A program made the position numbers and the translations under genes. Positions 1 through 7,320 of a DNA stretch of 15,586 nt are shown in pieces; position 1 is the first letter of the stretch; every line of letters starts with the position of its first letter. The DNA is from RGIG4576 sp964613095 (lineage in GTDB: Bacteria; Bacteroidota; Bacteroidia; Bacteroidales; Muribaculaceae). The notes under the pieces were generated by a model. The model worked only from the letters and a program-made list of their open reading frames with translations. It made no database searches and was not told the DNA's origin. The stretch covers positions 1 through 15,586 of the forward strand of contig CAZTFX010000050.1 in assembly GCA_964613095.1 (NCBI GenBank). Reading direction: 5' to 3'.

Positions 1-36
1 AATATACAAATAATACACTGATTAACAATGGATTAA

Positions 37-1626
37 TTTATAGAACCTCCCTTTACTAATGGTCGTCGTATAGGATTATTGATAATTGACGAAGCTCACC
101 TAATCACCACTTGGGGACGAGATTTCCGAGTTGATTATTGGTTTTTAGGAAATCATCTTAATAGAATAAGGAAGTTTAATAATTGTACTTTCCCAATTGT
201 AGCTCTTACAGCTACCGCCGTGTATGGTGGCACTAATGATATGGTATTTGATAGCATTAGCAGCCTATATATGCACGACCCACATAAATTTATAGGAGAA
301 GTTATCCGCAACGATATAGAATTTGCTATTGACACCCATGATGATTATTCATCGGGGAATTATGACAATAATAAAGAAGAAGAAACCGTCAATTTTATTA
401 AAGGAATGGATGAAATTGACTGTAAAACTATTGTTTATGCTCCTTTCCGCCGTCATATTGATAGAATTTTACATAAAGCAGAAACCGTGAAAAGGGGTAT
501 GGCTGTGAATTTCCATGGAGGTGTGTTGTCAGATTCTCAGAAAGCTGCTTATGAAAGTTTTCGGACTAATCAGCAAAAAATCATGATATGTACTAAAGCC
601 TTTGGTATGGGTATTGACATACCGGATATTCAATGTGTATATCACCATGCTCCTTCTGGATTACTTCCCGACTATATTCAAGAAATAGGTCGTGCAGCTC
701 GCAAGCCGGGACTTAAGGGATTTGCTGCAGTTACGTTTTCACCTGCTGATTTAAGATATAGCAAACAACTTTTCGGCATTTCATCTCTTAAAACTTATCA
801 ACTGCAAGCAGTTCTTAAGAAAATATACAACTATTTCATTCTTAATGATAAAAAACGCAATATGCTTATTTCTGCTAACGACTTTGCATATGTGTTTAAT
901 AGTAATGATGAAGTAGACCAAAAAGTTTTAACGGCATTGATGATGATTGAAAAAGATTATCTTGCAAAATATCGTTTTAATGTTCTTGTCGCACGACCTA
1001 AAAGTCTGTTCTCTCAAGTATATGCACGCCTGACACCAATGAGCCTTAAGCGTCTAAAGAAATTATACGCTGATTGTTTTACAGAACTTAAATGGACTTA
1101 TGGAGATTATCATTTTATTCAGCTTAATCTCGATAAAATTTGGCAACGACATTTTTCTGATGTAAGTTTCCCTCGTCTTAAGAAAGACTTTTATGACCAA
1201 AAGTTTCTTAATGACCAAAACATAGAACTTACTCCATTGTTGAAAATGACATTCTTCATGGAAAAATCGTACAAAGAAACATTGTCGATTTTTGAACGTA
1301 TATTAAATGGTATTAGTTCTGCGATTTCACAACTTCGTTCTGCTGGCTCTTTCTTTTCTGAAAAAGAATTTAGAGTACAACTTGAAGCTCGTTTTGGTAA
1401 ATCGGATAATGTGGATAAACTTACTTCATTTATTCTTGGAACATATTCCGGTCGTTTAATTACAGCCGGGCATATTGAAGGCGATGCGTTCTTGCAGCGT
1501 CGTCGTGTCGGCTTTGTTGAAGAATATCAAGTTTATAATAGTAATTACGAAGCTAAGTTTGCACAACTTCGTAAAACTTTTGCGAAGCTATTTAGTGAAG
1601 ACAAGCCAGAAGTTCTCACTACATAA
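37..1626 (+). pseudogene. RecQ-like superfamily 2 DNA helicase, core fragment of a broken gene
   Basis: This is the ATPase/helicase core of a DEAH-type, RecQ-like superfamily 2 helicase. The frame is open from 37; the first start-like codon, a TTG at 79, falls inside the helicase core and is not a credible start. Counting from that TTG, motif II (IDEAH) is at residues 3-7, motif III (LTATA) at 43-47, motif V (TKAFGMGIDIPD) at 172-183 and the arginine-finger motif VI (QEIGRAARKP) at 201-210. The Walker A region must lie left of the window. Upstream frame 1 has stops at 19 and 34, while frame 3 is open over 3-56, so an indel near 40-57 probably separates the two halves of the N-terminal domain. 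The frame stops at 1624-1626, but the protein appears to continue in frame 3 (next entry). Helicases of this type usually sit in defence or restriction regions; that role is inferred. The helicase identity is firm, while loss of function is likely but could be a sequencing error. Confidence 0.75.
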
Positions 1627-2471
1627 GTATACGAGAAAAGTCTTTACCTAATTATATGCGAATAGGTGCTCTTCTTGATTTATTAAACATAGGCTCATTT
1701 ATCTCTACTGGTGGAGAATACCCCAAAATATTTATCCGTATAAATGACCCTCGCAAAATCAATTCTGATTCCAACGACTCCAAATATACTAATAGTATTT
1801 TGGAATCGGTAAAAGATAGGCATAAGTCAAGTTGTGCGTTATTTGAACATTTCTTTACTCATTTCTTGGATAATAAGTCCCGTTGGAATTTAATTGAAGA
1901 TTTCTTCCTCGGAGCTTCTCTTGATGATATTTTAGCAAAATATCCTGGTAGTACTCGCAATAGAATTAACCTTGTTGATTTTATCAAAGATAACCTCAAT
2001 CAAATTGAACATACAATAACTGACACTAATACTGCTCAATTTGCTAATGAATTTTTACCTCGTACTGATGGATATTATACAAACGATAACCTTTTGACGA
2101 TTGAAAGCAGAACTAAAAAAATAAGCAAATGGCTGACTGAAGACCCGGTTATGTTACACAGGGCTTTAGTGCAATATAATTTTGTTCTTGAAAAAGATAT
2201 TTACAAAATTCTAATGAATAGGCTTCAAAATCGCCATAAAGATTATTATCGTGATTTTATGGGATTGCGTTTGTTTATAGAGTTCCCTGGATATGATTCT
2301 CTTGTGCAAGCGAATGTCGCTTTGCAAAATAATCCTGTTGCCTTTTATAAGTGGTACTGTAAGAATCAAAATGTTGTTACTCTATCAAGTCTTGAGTTTA
2401 AGAAACTTATTTTGAAAGTGGAAAATATAAAACCAACTGCATTATTAAAGAGACATAGAAACCTTATTTAG
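1599..2471 (+). pseudogene. C-terminal part of the same broken helicase (frameshifted)
   Basis: The frame is open from 1599 to the stop at 2471; an ATG-initiated reading would start at 1656 and give 271 aa. I read it as the C-terminal domain of the preceding helicase rather than a separate gene. It overlaps the upstream frame by about 28 nt, and has no promoter or independent leader. The text before the ATG (ISIREKSLPNY) flows naturally into MRIGALLDLLNIG. It carries the motif IFIRINDPRKI and a long alpha-helical, charged C-terminus, without enzymatic motifs I recognise. From memory, related Bacteroidota helicases carry a similar RIG...LEML / FIRINDP segment in one polypeptide, which could not be checked here. 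Going from the first frame to this one is a -1 shift, and no X-XXY-YYZ slippery heptamer is seen in the overlap, so mutation or a read error is more likely than programmed frameshifting. Confidence 0.65.
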
Positions 2472-2523
2472 AGATGTATATAAGAAATGGATAACGGCAA
2501 GTTGAACGGATATTTGGAATGGG

Positions 2524-2547
2524 GTTTGTGAGAGACCACAAACTTTT
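2524..2547 (+). terminator. weak intrinsic terminator-like hairpin after the helicase remnant
   Basis: GTTTGTG (2524-2530) pairs perfectly with CACAAAC (2537-2543) across a 6-nt loop, and TTTT (2544-2547) follows. It lies 53 nt after the helicase stop and 40 nt before the channel gene start. The stem is short and not GC-rich, so it is a modest candidate for ending helicase transcription. Confidence 0.35.
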
Positions 2548-2586
2548 CGGCTATGATGATTGTTATAGTGGGAAAAAGTAGTTGTT

Positions 2587-3336
2587 ATGGAAAGAAATAT
2601 CCCTAAATGGCTTGAAGGAGCGTCTCGATTGTTGCATGGTGCAGTAATCCTTGTTTCGGTATTGCTTATTGTGTATGTGTCTTATGATATTCTAAATGGA
2701 ATAGCTTTGGTGAATGCTGAACGTTATCTTGCTTTTCAGTTGTTTGTGTGCATTATATTTTTGGTTTCTTTGACTATAGATTGGTATATCTCCAAGCAAC
2801 GTTGTCGCTTCTTTTTTCGCAATCTTTTATTTTTTCTTGTTTCTATCCCTTATCTTAACATTATTCATGCTACAGGTGTGGTAATGAGTGAGGAAGCCTA
2901 CACATACGTGCGATTTATTCCTCTTGTACGTAGTGCGTTTGCTCTCGCTGTTGTGGTGGGGTATTTATCAAAGAATAAGTTAAATAGTTTATTTACTGCT
3001 TATTTAATTGTATTGTTAGCAGGTATATATTTTGCCAGCTTAATATTCTATAAGGTTGAGTATGGGGTGAATGATGGGGTTACAAGTTTTCCTCTTGTGA
3101 TTTGGTGTGCATTTATGAATGTAACCACATTAGGCTCACCTGTGGTGCCTGCTACTGCTGTTGGTAAGATTATTTATGTGTTTTTGGGTTTTCTTGGCAT
3201 GACAATGCTACCGTTGTTTACCGTGTATGTAAGCAATTTAATCAAATCAAAACCCCACCTTACTCGTTCGCGCAACAAGAGTAACGATGTGAGAGTGAAA
3301 ACTCAAAAGGAAAATCAAGATTCAACGGCGTCTTAA
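2587..3336 (+). CDS. potassium-channel-like six-helix membrane protein with atypical selectivity filter
   Basis: This 249-aa inner-membrane protein has the layout of a voltage-gated-like channel. Hydrophobic segments lie near residues 17-37, 48-66, 77-96 and 107-127 (S1-S4). A fifth spans 137-157 (S5), a re-entrant pore stretch covers 168-182, and a last helix covers 193-217 (S6). The pore reads NVTTLGSP (178-185) where classical K+ channels have TVGYG: the threonines and the glycine are kept, but the tyrosine-glycine pair is replaced by Ser-Pro. Only two arginines (R109, R115) lie in the S4-like helix, so voltage sensing is doubtful. The tail is short, basic and polar, with no RCK/TrkA-N domain. 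My recollection is that Bacteroidota have channel proteins with TTVGSN-type filters, which fits this one. It is convergent with folA and their last codons overlap by 15 nt. The channel fold is fairly sure; ion selectivity is unknown. Confidence 0.75.
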   Translation: MERNIPKWLEGASRLLHGAVILVSVLLIVYVSYDILNGIALVNAERYLAFQLFVCIIFLVSLTIDWYISKQRCRFFFRNLLFFLVSIPYLNIIHATGVVMSEEAYTYVRFIPLVRSAFALAVVVGYLSKNKLNSLFTAYLIVLLAGIYFASLIFYKVEYGVNDGVTSFPLVIWCAFMNVTTLGSPVVPATAVGKIIYVFLGFLGMTMLPLFTVYVSNLIKSKPHLTRSRNKSNDVRVKTQKENQDSTAS

Positions 3337-3813
3337 TTCGATAAAACTGTATGGATAGGGATTTCTTTCGTCGGTTTCATGGTCTTCGCATGAAATCTCT
3401 TTCCATTCCGATGAATCAAATGAAGGGAAGAATGTGTCGGCGTCGGAGAATGAAGCATGTATTCGGGTTAAGAACAACGTGTCAGTTAGTTCAAATGCTT
3501 CATTGTAAAGCATACCCCCTCCTATGATAAACCGTTTATCGTCTTGTATTGTAGCTTGCAAAGCTTCTTCCAAAGAATGATACACTTCGGCGCCCGGAGC
3601 CTTGAAATCGGTATTGTGAGTGATTACCACATTCTTTCTACCGGGTAAAGCTCCTTTGGGGAGTGATTCCCATGTGCGACGTCCCATAATGATGGTGTGT
3701 CCCATTGTGATGGTCTTGAAATGCTTCAGGTCTGCCGGTAGATAACACAGTAGGTCTCCATTTTTGCCTATTGCGCCATTTTCGTCTATTGCCACTATTG
3801 CTGATAGATTCAT
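3322..3813 (-). CDS. folA: dihydrofolate reductase
   Basis: The protein (163 aa, normal length for bacterial DHFR) reduces 7,8-dihydrofolate to tetrahydrofolate with NADPH in the cytoplasm. This regenerates the cofactor consumed by the thymidylate synthase encoded just upstream. Visible family marks are the N-terminal strand SAIVAIDENGAIG (4-16), the substrate-binding LPADL with the catalytic acid D28, the NADPH-binding MGRRTWESLP (43-52), the VITHN strand (63-67) and IIGGGMLYNEA (96-106). An oddity is that the tryptophan corresponding to E. coli W22, nearly invariant in the family, is Cys23 here (LLCYLPADL). The start is 26 nt after the thyA stop, so the two genes almost certainly share an mRNA. 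The stop codon lies inside the 3' end of the convergent channel gene. Confidence 0.95.
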   Translation of the reverse strand: MNLSAIVAIDENGAIGKNGDLLCYLPADLKHFKTITMGHTIIMGRRTWESLPKGALPGRKNVVITHNTDFKAPGAEVYHSLEEALQATIQDDKRFIIGGGMLYNEAFELTDTLFLTRIHASFSDADTFFPSFDSSEWKEISCEDHETDERNPYPYSFIELRRR

Positions 3814-3839
3814 GCTGATTATATTATGTGTGGGATGTG

Positions 3840-4634
3840 TTATACAGCAACTACACCTTTGATGTGTGGGTGCGGGTCATAATCTTCAAGAGAGAAGTCT
3901 TCATACTTGAAGTCGAACAGGTCTTTCACTTCGGGATTTATGACCATACGAGGCAAACGACGTGGTTCACGACTCATTTGCTCTTTTACTTGTTCAAAAT
4001 GATTGCTATAGATGTGTGCGTCACCCAAAGTGTGAACAAATTCACCGGCTTCAAGACCCGTTACTTGTGCCATCATCATTAGCAATAGTGCGTATGAAGC
4101 AATGTTGAACGGTACACCGAGGAAAATATCGGCACTACGTTGATATAATTGAAGACTCAATTTGCCGTTAGAAACATAAAACTGAAACAAGGCGTGACAT
4201 GGAGGTAATTTCATAGAAGGAACATCGGCAACATTCCAAGCACTCACCATTATGCGACGAGAATCGGGGTTGTTTTTTATCAGGTCGACAGCTTGGGCTA
4301 TTTGGTCGATTACACCACCTTTACCATCTGGCCATGAACGCCATTGGTGACCATAGACCGGACCAAGTTCCCCATTTTCATCAGCCCATTCATTCCAGAT
4401 TCTCACACCGTGTTCTTGTAGATAATGTACATTTGTGTCACCTTTTAAGAACCATAACAATTCATAAATGATAGATTTCAAATGTAGCTTTTTTGTAGTA
4501 AGACATGGGAATCCATCGGCAAGATTGAAGCGCATTTGATGACCGAACACGCTTTTAGTTCCGGTTCCTGTGCGATCACTTTTCAGTGTACCTTCTTCCA
4601 TCACACGATGTAGCAAGTCAAGATATTGTTTCAT
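3840..4634 (-). CDS. thyA: thymidylate synthase (folate-dependent, ThyA type)
   Basis: This cytoplasmic enzyme methylates dUMP to dTMP using 5,10-methylenetetrahydrofolate and releases dihydrofolate. At 264 aa it has exactly the length of the E. coli enzyme, and the key residues fall at the same numbers: R21 in SDRTGTG, the nucleophile C146 in LPPCHALFQFY, R166 and D169 in QRSAD, N177 in VPFNIAS, and H207/Y209 in DAHIYSNH. The C-terminus ends in GVVAV, as expected for the closing tail. It is the first gene of a thyA-folA pair, and this pairing couples dTMP synthesis to recycling of its by-product. A promoter-like box lies about 30 nt upstream. I see no truncation or frameshift. Confidence 0.97.
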   Translation of the reverse strand: MKQYLDLLHRVMEEGTLKSDRTGTGTKSVFGHQMRFNLADGFPCLTTKKLHLKSIIYELLWFLKGDTNVHYLQEHGVRIWNEWADENGELGPVYGHQWRSWPDGKGGVIDQIAQAVDLIKNNPDSRRIMVSAWNVADVPSMKLPPCHALFQFYVSNGKLSLQLYQRSADIFLGVPFNIASYALLLMMMAQVTGLEAGEFVHTLGDAHIYSNHFEQVKEQMSREPRRLPRMVINPEVKDLFDFKYEDFSLEDYDPHPHIKGVVAV

Positions 4635-4663
4635 TATAATTAGAGCCTTGAATTAATATTTCA

Positions 4664-4689
4664 CAAATATAATAATATTTTCTCACAAA
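4664..4689 (-). promoter_or_regulatory. candidate Bacteroidota-type promoter of thyA-folA
   Basis: On the - strand, TATATTTG (4671-4664) matches the phylum's -7 consensus TAnnTTTG, about 30 nt before the thyA start. A TTTG (4689-4686) lies 14 nt upstream of that box, closer than the roughly 20 nt usually seen for the -33 element. Both TTTG motifs are part of a repeated TTTGTGA, described in the findings. Confidence 0.45.
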
Positions 4690-4744
4690 CAAGAAGGCTC
4701 GTTATCTCAAATATTACAAAGTCAAAAATTTAAACAACTTCTTA

Positions 4745-7081
4745 TTATTTGACCATGCCGTTGTCGTAGCTACCGTTGCTTAGGGTTTTACGGTTCTTCT
4801 TGAATGATTTACCGAAATTTGCCTGATAGCTTATTGATAAAACAACCATATTTCCATTGTTTTTGGTCCAATTGACAGAATATCCCGGATTGACTTTGGA
4901 TAAATGTGTTGTTTCATATTTATATCCGTCATTTTGGAACGGACATAGCCACATTGCAGCGAAGTAGAAGTTTTTGTATTTGTATTGGGCGTAGATTTGT
5001 GACATCCTTTCTCCAACACTGATGTTATTTCCGCTTAAGTATTTGTTTGCAGCAAGGCATTGTCCTAAACCAAAATTCCAATTTCCAAAATATGCTTGAA
5101 TATTAAGGTTGCTGTTGAAATTGTTTAGCTTGTAGTCGTAATCGCTTCCTTTTGTATTGAAACGATTATAATATGCCGTAATAGATATGTTGAAATGGTT
5201 AAATATCTTTTTTAAAGAGAAATTTCCTCCTATTCTGAATCTATTCCAATAATTCCCGTTTTCACTAGTGTATATAAATTGATTGTTTTCGTTATCGTAA
5301 CGTGTAAATGATATTATCGGATTAAACAGATGTTGATAATCAGCCGATAAAGATGCTGTAAATTTACCTTTTTGGAAATCGGCTCTTATGGAGTTACTAA
5401 TGAGTTCGGAAGGATTTAAATCAGGATTACCTGTGGAATATGTTATATCATCAACTTGTGAAATGATGGGAGAAAGTTGACTTAATGACGGTAATGATGG
5501 GGTATAATTGAAATTGTATCTAAGACTCAAGTTATTGCTTGCCTGTAATTGTAATGTTGCTGTTGTCAGGTTGCGTACAAATGTACGACTGTCGGTATAA
5601 TCATCTACATTCAATATTTTCACGCCTGATCCCAGATTATATCCCACTTTGCCTATATTTCCTGTGATTTCTCCGTAAGCGTAAGTATTGTCTTTTTTCA
5701 TTTTTGAGAAACTATCGCTTGCTTTATATTCATTTTCAGCATAATTGTGCAGATATTGTACTCCGAAGCGGGTTGTTATCTTTTCAAACTCTTTTCCGTA
5801 AACGGCTTCGGTTGCAAGTGACCAACCGTTATTATCGGTTTCGAATGGAATGTGTTGATTGTTTTCTTCGTTGTCATAATTGTACCAAATGTCTCGTTTG
5901 GAATATCCGTTACTTAAATTGGTTACGGCATTCAGTTCGATGGTGTGTCCTCCTTTCATTTTCTTTGAGAAGAAAATATCAAGGGTTGGGTTGTAAGAAT
6001 TATTTTTACGTCTTATAACTCGGTCATATTTCCATGTAAGATTATCTCTTGTTTCTATAATATTTCCGTCATTCCCTCCACTGCTAGGGCAGAAATTGGA
6101 TTTGAAATTCACTACAAGCATTGTATTGGGGTTATACATATAAGTGTAGTCGGCAGTTATATTGTTATCGAAGTAATACATGGGAGAGTTAATACCGCGT
6201 TGGTTACGTTCTATATAAATGGTGTTGTCTCCAATGAATTTTTCATTGCTGTTGGCTATCCATTTATCGTAATCGCGATAACCGCAGTTATAGATAAGAG
6301 AAAATTGGGATTTCTTGTAGTTATAACTTCCGTTAAAGTATCCGTTAATGAAACCTGTGTTGAATGCTGATTGAAATTGTGCTGTTATACTGCCTCCTTC
6401 TTCGGCTTCCTTAAGGATGAAATTAATTATACCGCTGTTTCCTCGATCGATATACCTTATACCAGGTGTGTTGTTGTATTCAATGCGTAGAATTTTGTTA
6501 GGATTAAGGTTGGCAAAATAATTGATATCCCGTTCTTTCCCATTTACAAGCAGTACAGGAGTACCACCGCTTACCGAAATCTTTTGCATTATACGGTCAA
6601 CACTCAATCCGGGTAGGGGGATTTGACCTAATAATTCAATGGCTTTGGAAGAACGGTCAACTTCGTCTTGTTGAGGGATAACAATGTATTTGTCGACTTT
6701 TCTAATCATTTTATTTGCTGTTACTGTTACTTCCTGAAGTGAGGTGGATTGCGACTCGGTTAAGAAAATGTTACCTAGATTTAAAGATGTAGTTTTGCCG
6801 GAAATGATGGCGATTTTCTCAGTATTAAAACCAATAAAAGAAACGGAAAGAATATTTCCTGCTGTGGCTTTAGCTGTTTCTAAATGAAATAAACCTTGTT
6901 CGTTCGTTTGAGATTGAACTATGATTGTACTGTCTTTATCAAAAAGGGTAATTGAAGCACCCGGAATGGGTTGCGAATTGTTTTGTGATAAGACTTTACC
7001 TGAAATGATGGTGTTTTGGGCTGTTAATGATACAAAATAAACAAATATGAATATAAGGACGATTGATATACGTTGTTTCAT
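4745..7081 (-). CDS. outer-membrane beta-barrel protein with carboxypeptidase-regulatory-like and plug domains
   Basis: This 778-aa protein is predicted to sit in the outer membrane. It opens with a signal peptide (about 1-21, hydrophobic core ending LTAQ). An N-terminal carboxypeptidase-regulatory-like beta-sandwich follows (about 24-108, with ISGKVLSQNNSQPIPGASI). Next comes a TonB-receptor-like plug region that starts at LQEVTVTANK near 115 and includes PVLLVNGKER. The rest is a long barrel rich in alternating aromatic strands with many Asn/Tyr. The architecture fits the 'outer membrane beta-barrel family protein' group of Bacteroidota, distinct from SusC. No SusD-like partner or TonB/ExbB gene is nearby, so it is probably a stand-alone receptor or channel of unknown substrate. 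The last recognisable strand (SISYQANFGKSF) is followed by a polar tail of about two dozen residues instead of a terminal aromatic residue. It has its own promoter-like box and an upstream G8 tract. Confidence 0.85.
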   Translation of the reverse strand: MKQRISIVLIFIFVYFVSLTAQNTIISGKVLSQNNSQPIPGASITLFDKDSTIIVQSQTNEQGLFHLETAKATAGNILSVSFIGFNTEKIAIISGKTTSLNLGNIFLTESQSTSLQEVTVTANKMIRKVDKYIVIPQQDEVDRSSKAIELLGQIPLPGLSVDRIMQKISVSGGTPVLLVNGKERDINYFANLNPNKILRIEYNNTPGIRYIDRGNSGIINFILKEAEEGGSITAQFQSAFNTGFINGYFNGSYNYKKSQFSLIYNCGYRDYDKWIANSNEKFIGDNTIYIERNQRGINSPMYYFDNNITADYTYMYNPNTMLVVNFKSNFCPSSGGNDGNIIETRDNLTWKYDRVIRRKNNSYNPTLDIFFSKKMKGGHTIELNAVTNLSNGYSKRDIWYNYDNEENNQHIPFETDNNGWSLATEAVYGKEFEKITTRFGVQYLHNYAENEYKASDSFSKMKKDNTYAYGEITGNIGKVGYNLGSGVKILNVDDYTDSRTFVRNLTTATLQLQASNNLSLRYNFNYTPSLPSLSQLSPIISQVDDITYSTGNPDLNPSELISNSIRADFQKGKFTASLSADYQHLFNPIISFTRYDNENNQFIYTSENGNYWNRFRIGGNFSLKKIFNHFNISITAYYNRFNTKGSDYDYKLNNFNSNLNIQAYFGNWNFGLGQCLAANKYLSGNNISVGERMSQIYAQYKYKNFYFAAMWLCPFQNDGYKYETTHLSKVNPGYSVNWTKNNGNMVVLSISYQANFGKSFKKNRKTLSNGSYDNGMVK

Positions 7082-7119
7082 AGAATGTGAAATTTAATGA
7101 TGATTTTTAAAATGACGAA

Positions 7120-7127
7120 CAAAAGTA
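7120..7127 (-). promoter_or_regulatory. -7 box for the outer-membrane barrel gene
   Basis: TACTTTTG on the - strand (7127-7120) is an exact TAnnTTTG match, 38 nt before the start codon. No clear TTTG is present about 20 nt further upstream. The nearest TTTG is 36 nt away, so the -33 element is weak or absent. Confidence 0.45.
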
Positions 7128-7172
7128 GTGATTGTTATGCGTATATTCATAAAAATTTTGTATCAAATTTCA

Positions 7173-7180
7173 CCCCCCCC
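7173..7180 (-). repeat. homopolymer tract of eight G upstream of the outer-membrane gene
   Basis: Eight consecutive C on the + strand (G on the coding strand) lie 92-99 nt before the start codon of the barrel gene, in an otherwise AT-rich gap. It is the longest G/C run I noticed in the window. Runs of this kind can change length by slipped-strand mispairing; whether this one does is untested. Confidence 0.9.
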
Positions 7181-7251
7181 AATTTTAACTTTTATTAAGA
7201 TTGATGCGGCTATATAATGGACTAGTAAAATCTATAATATATTAAAATAAA

Positions 7252-7282
7252 AAAGTTGCTTGCGGGCTTGGCAAGCAACTTT
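7252..7282 (-). terminator. strong intrinsic terminator of the TPR protein gene
   Basis: A perfect 12-bp stem (AAAGTTGCTTGC at 7252-7263 pairing with GCAAGCAACTTT at 7271-7282) encloses a 7-nt loop. Read on the - strand it starts 39 nt after the TPR stop codon, and the stem runs straight into a T-rich stretch (TTTTTTATTTTAAT), as required of a rho-independent terminator in that direction. It insulates the downstream barrel gene, which has its own promoter-like box. Confidence 0.85.
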
Positions 7283-7320
7283 AGCAATAGACTTATATCT
7301 TAGGTTCTTTTGTGTCTTGA

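Noticed and set aside
1599..1626. Programmed -1 ribosomal frameshift in the helicase
   Set aside because: No slippery heptamer in the overlap and no downstream hairpin that I can see; a mutation or read error is simpler.
3828..4082. 84-aa + strand ORF
   Set aside because: It lies almost wholly inside thyA on the opposite strand, and its sequence follows from the complement of conserved thyA codons. No promoter or homology hint.
5704..6018. 104-aa + strand ORF with many Arg, Cys and Leu
   Set aside because: It is antisense to the outer-membrane barrel gene; its odd composition is explained by the complement of Asn/Tyr-rich barrel strands.
7252..7282. Hairpin considered as a sigma-54 promoter (TGGCA...GC)
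   Set aside because: The GG to GC spacing is 12 rather than 10 and the bases are fully explained by the perfect terminator stem.
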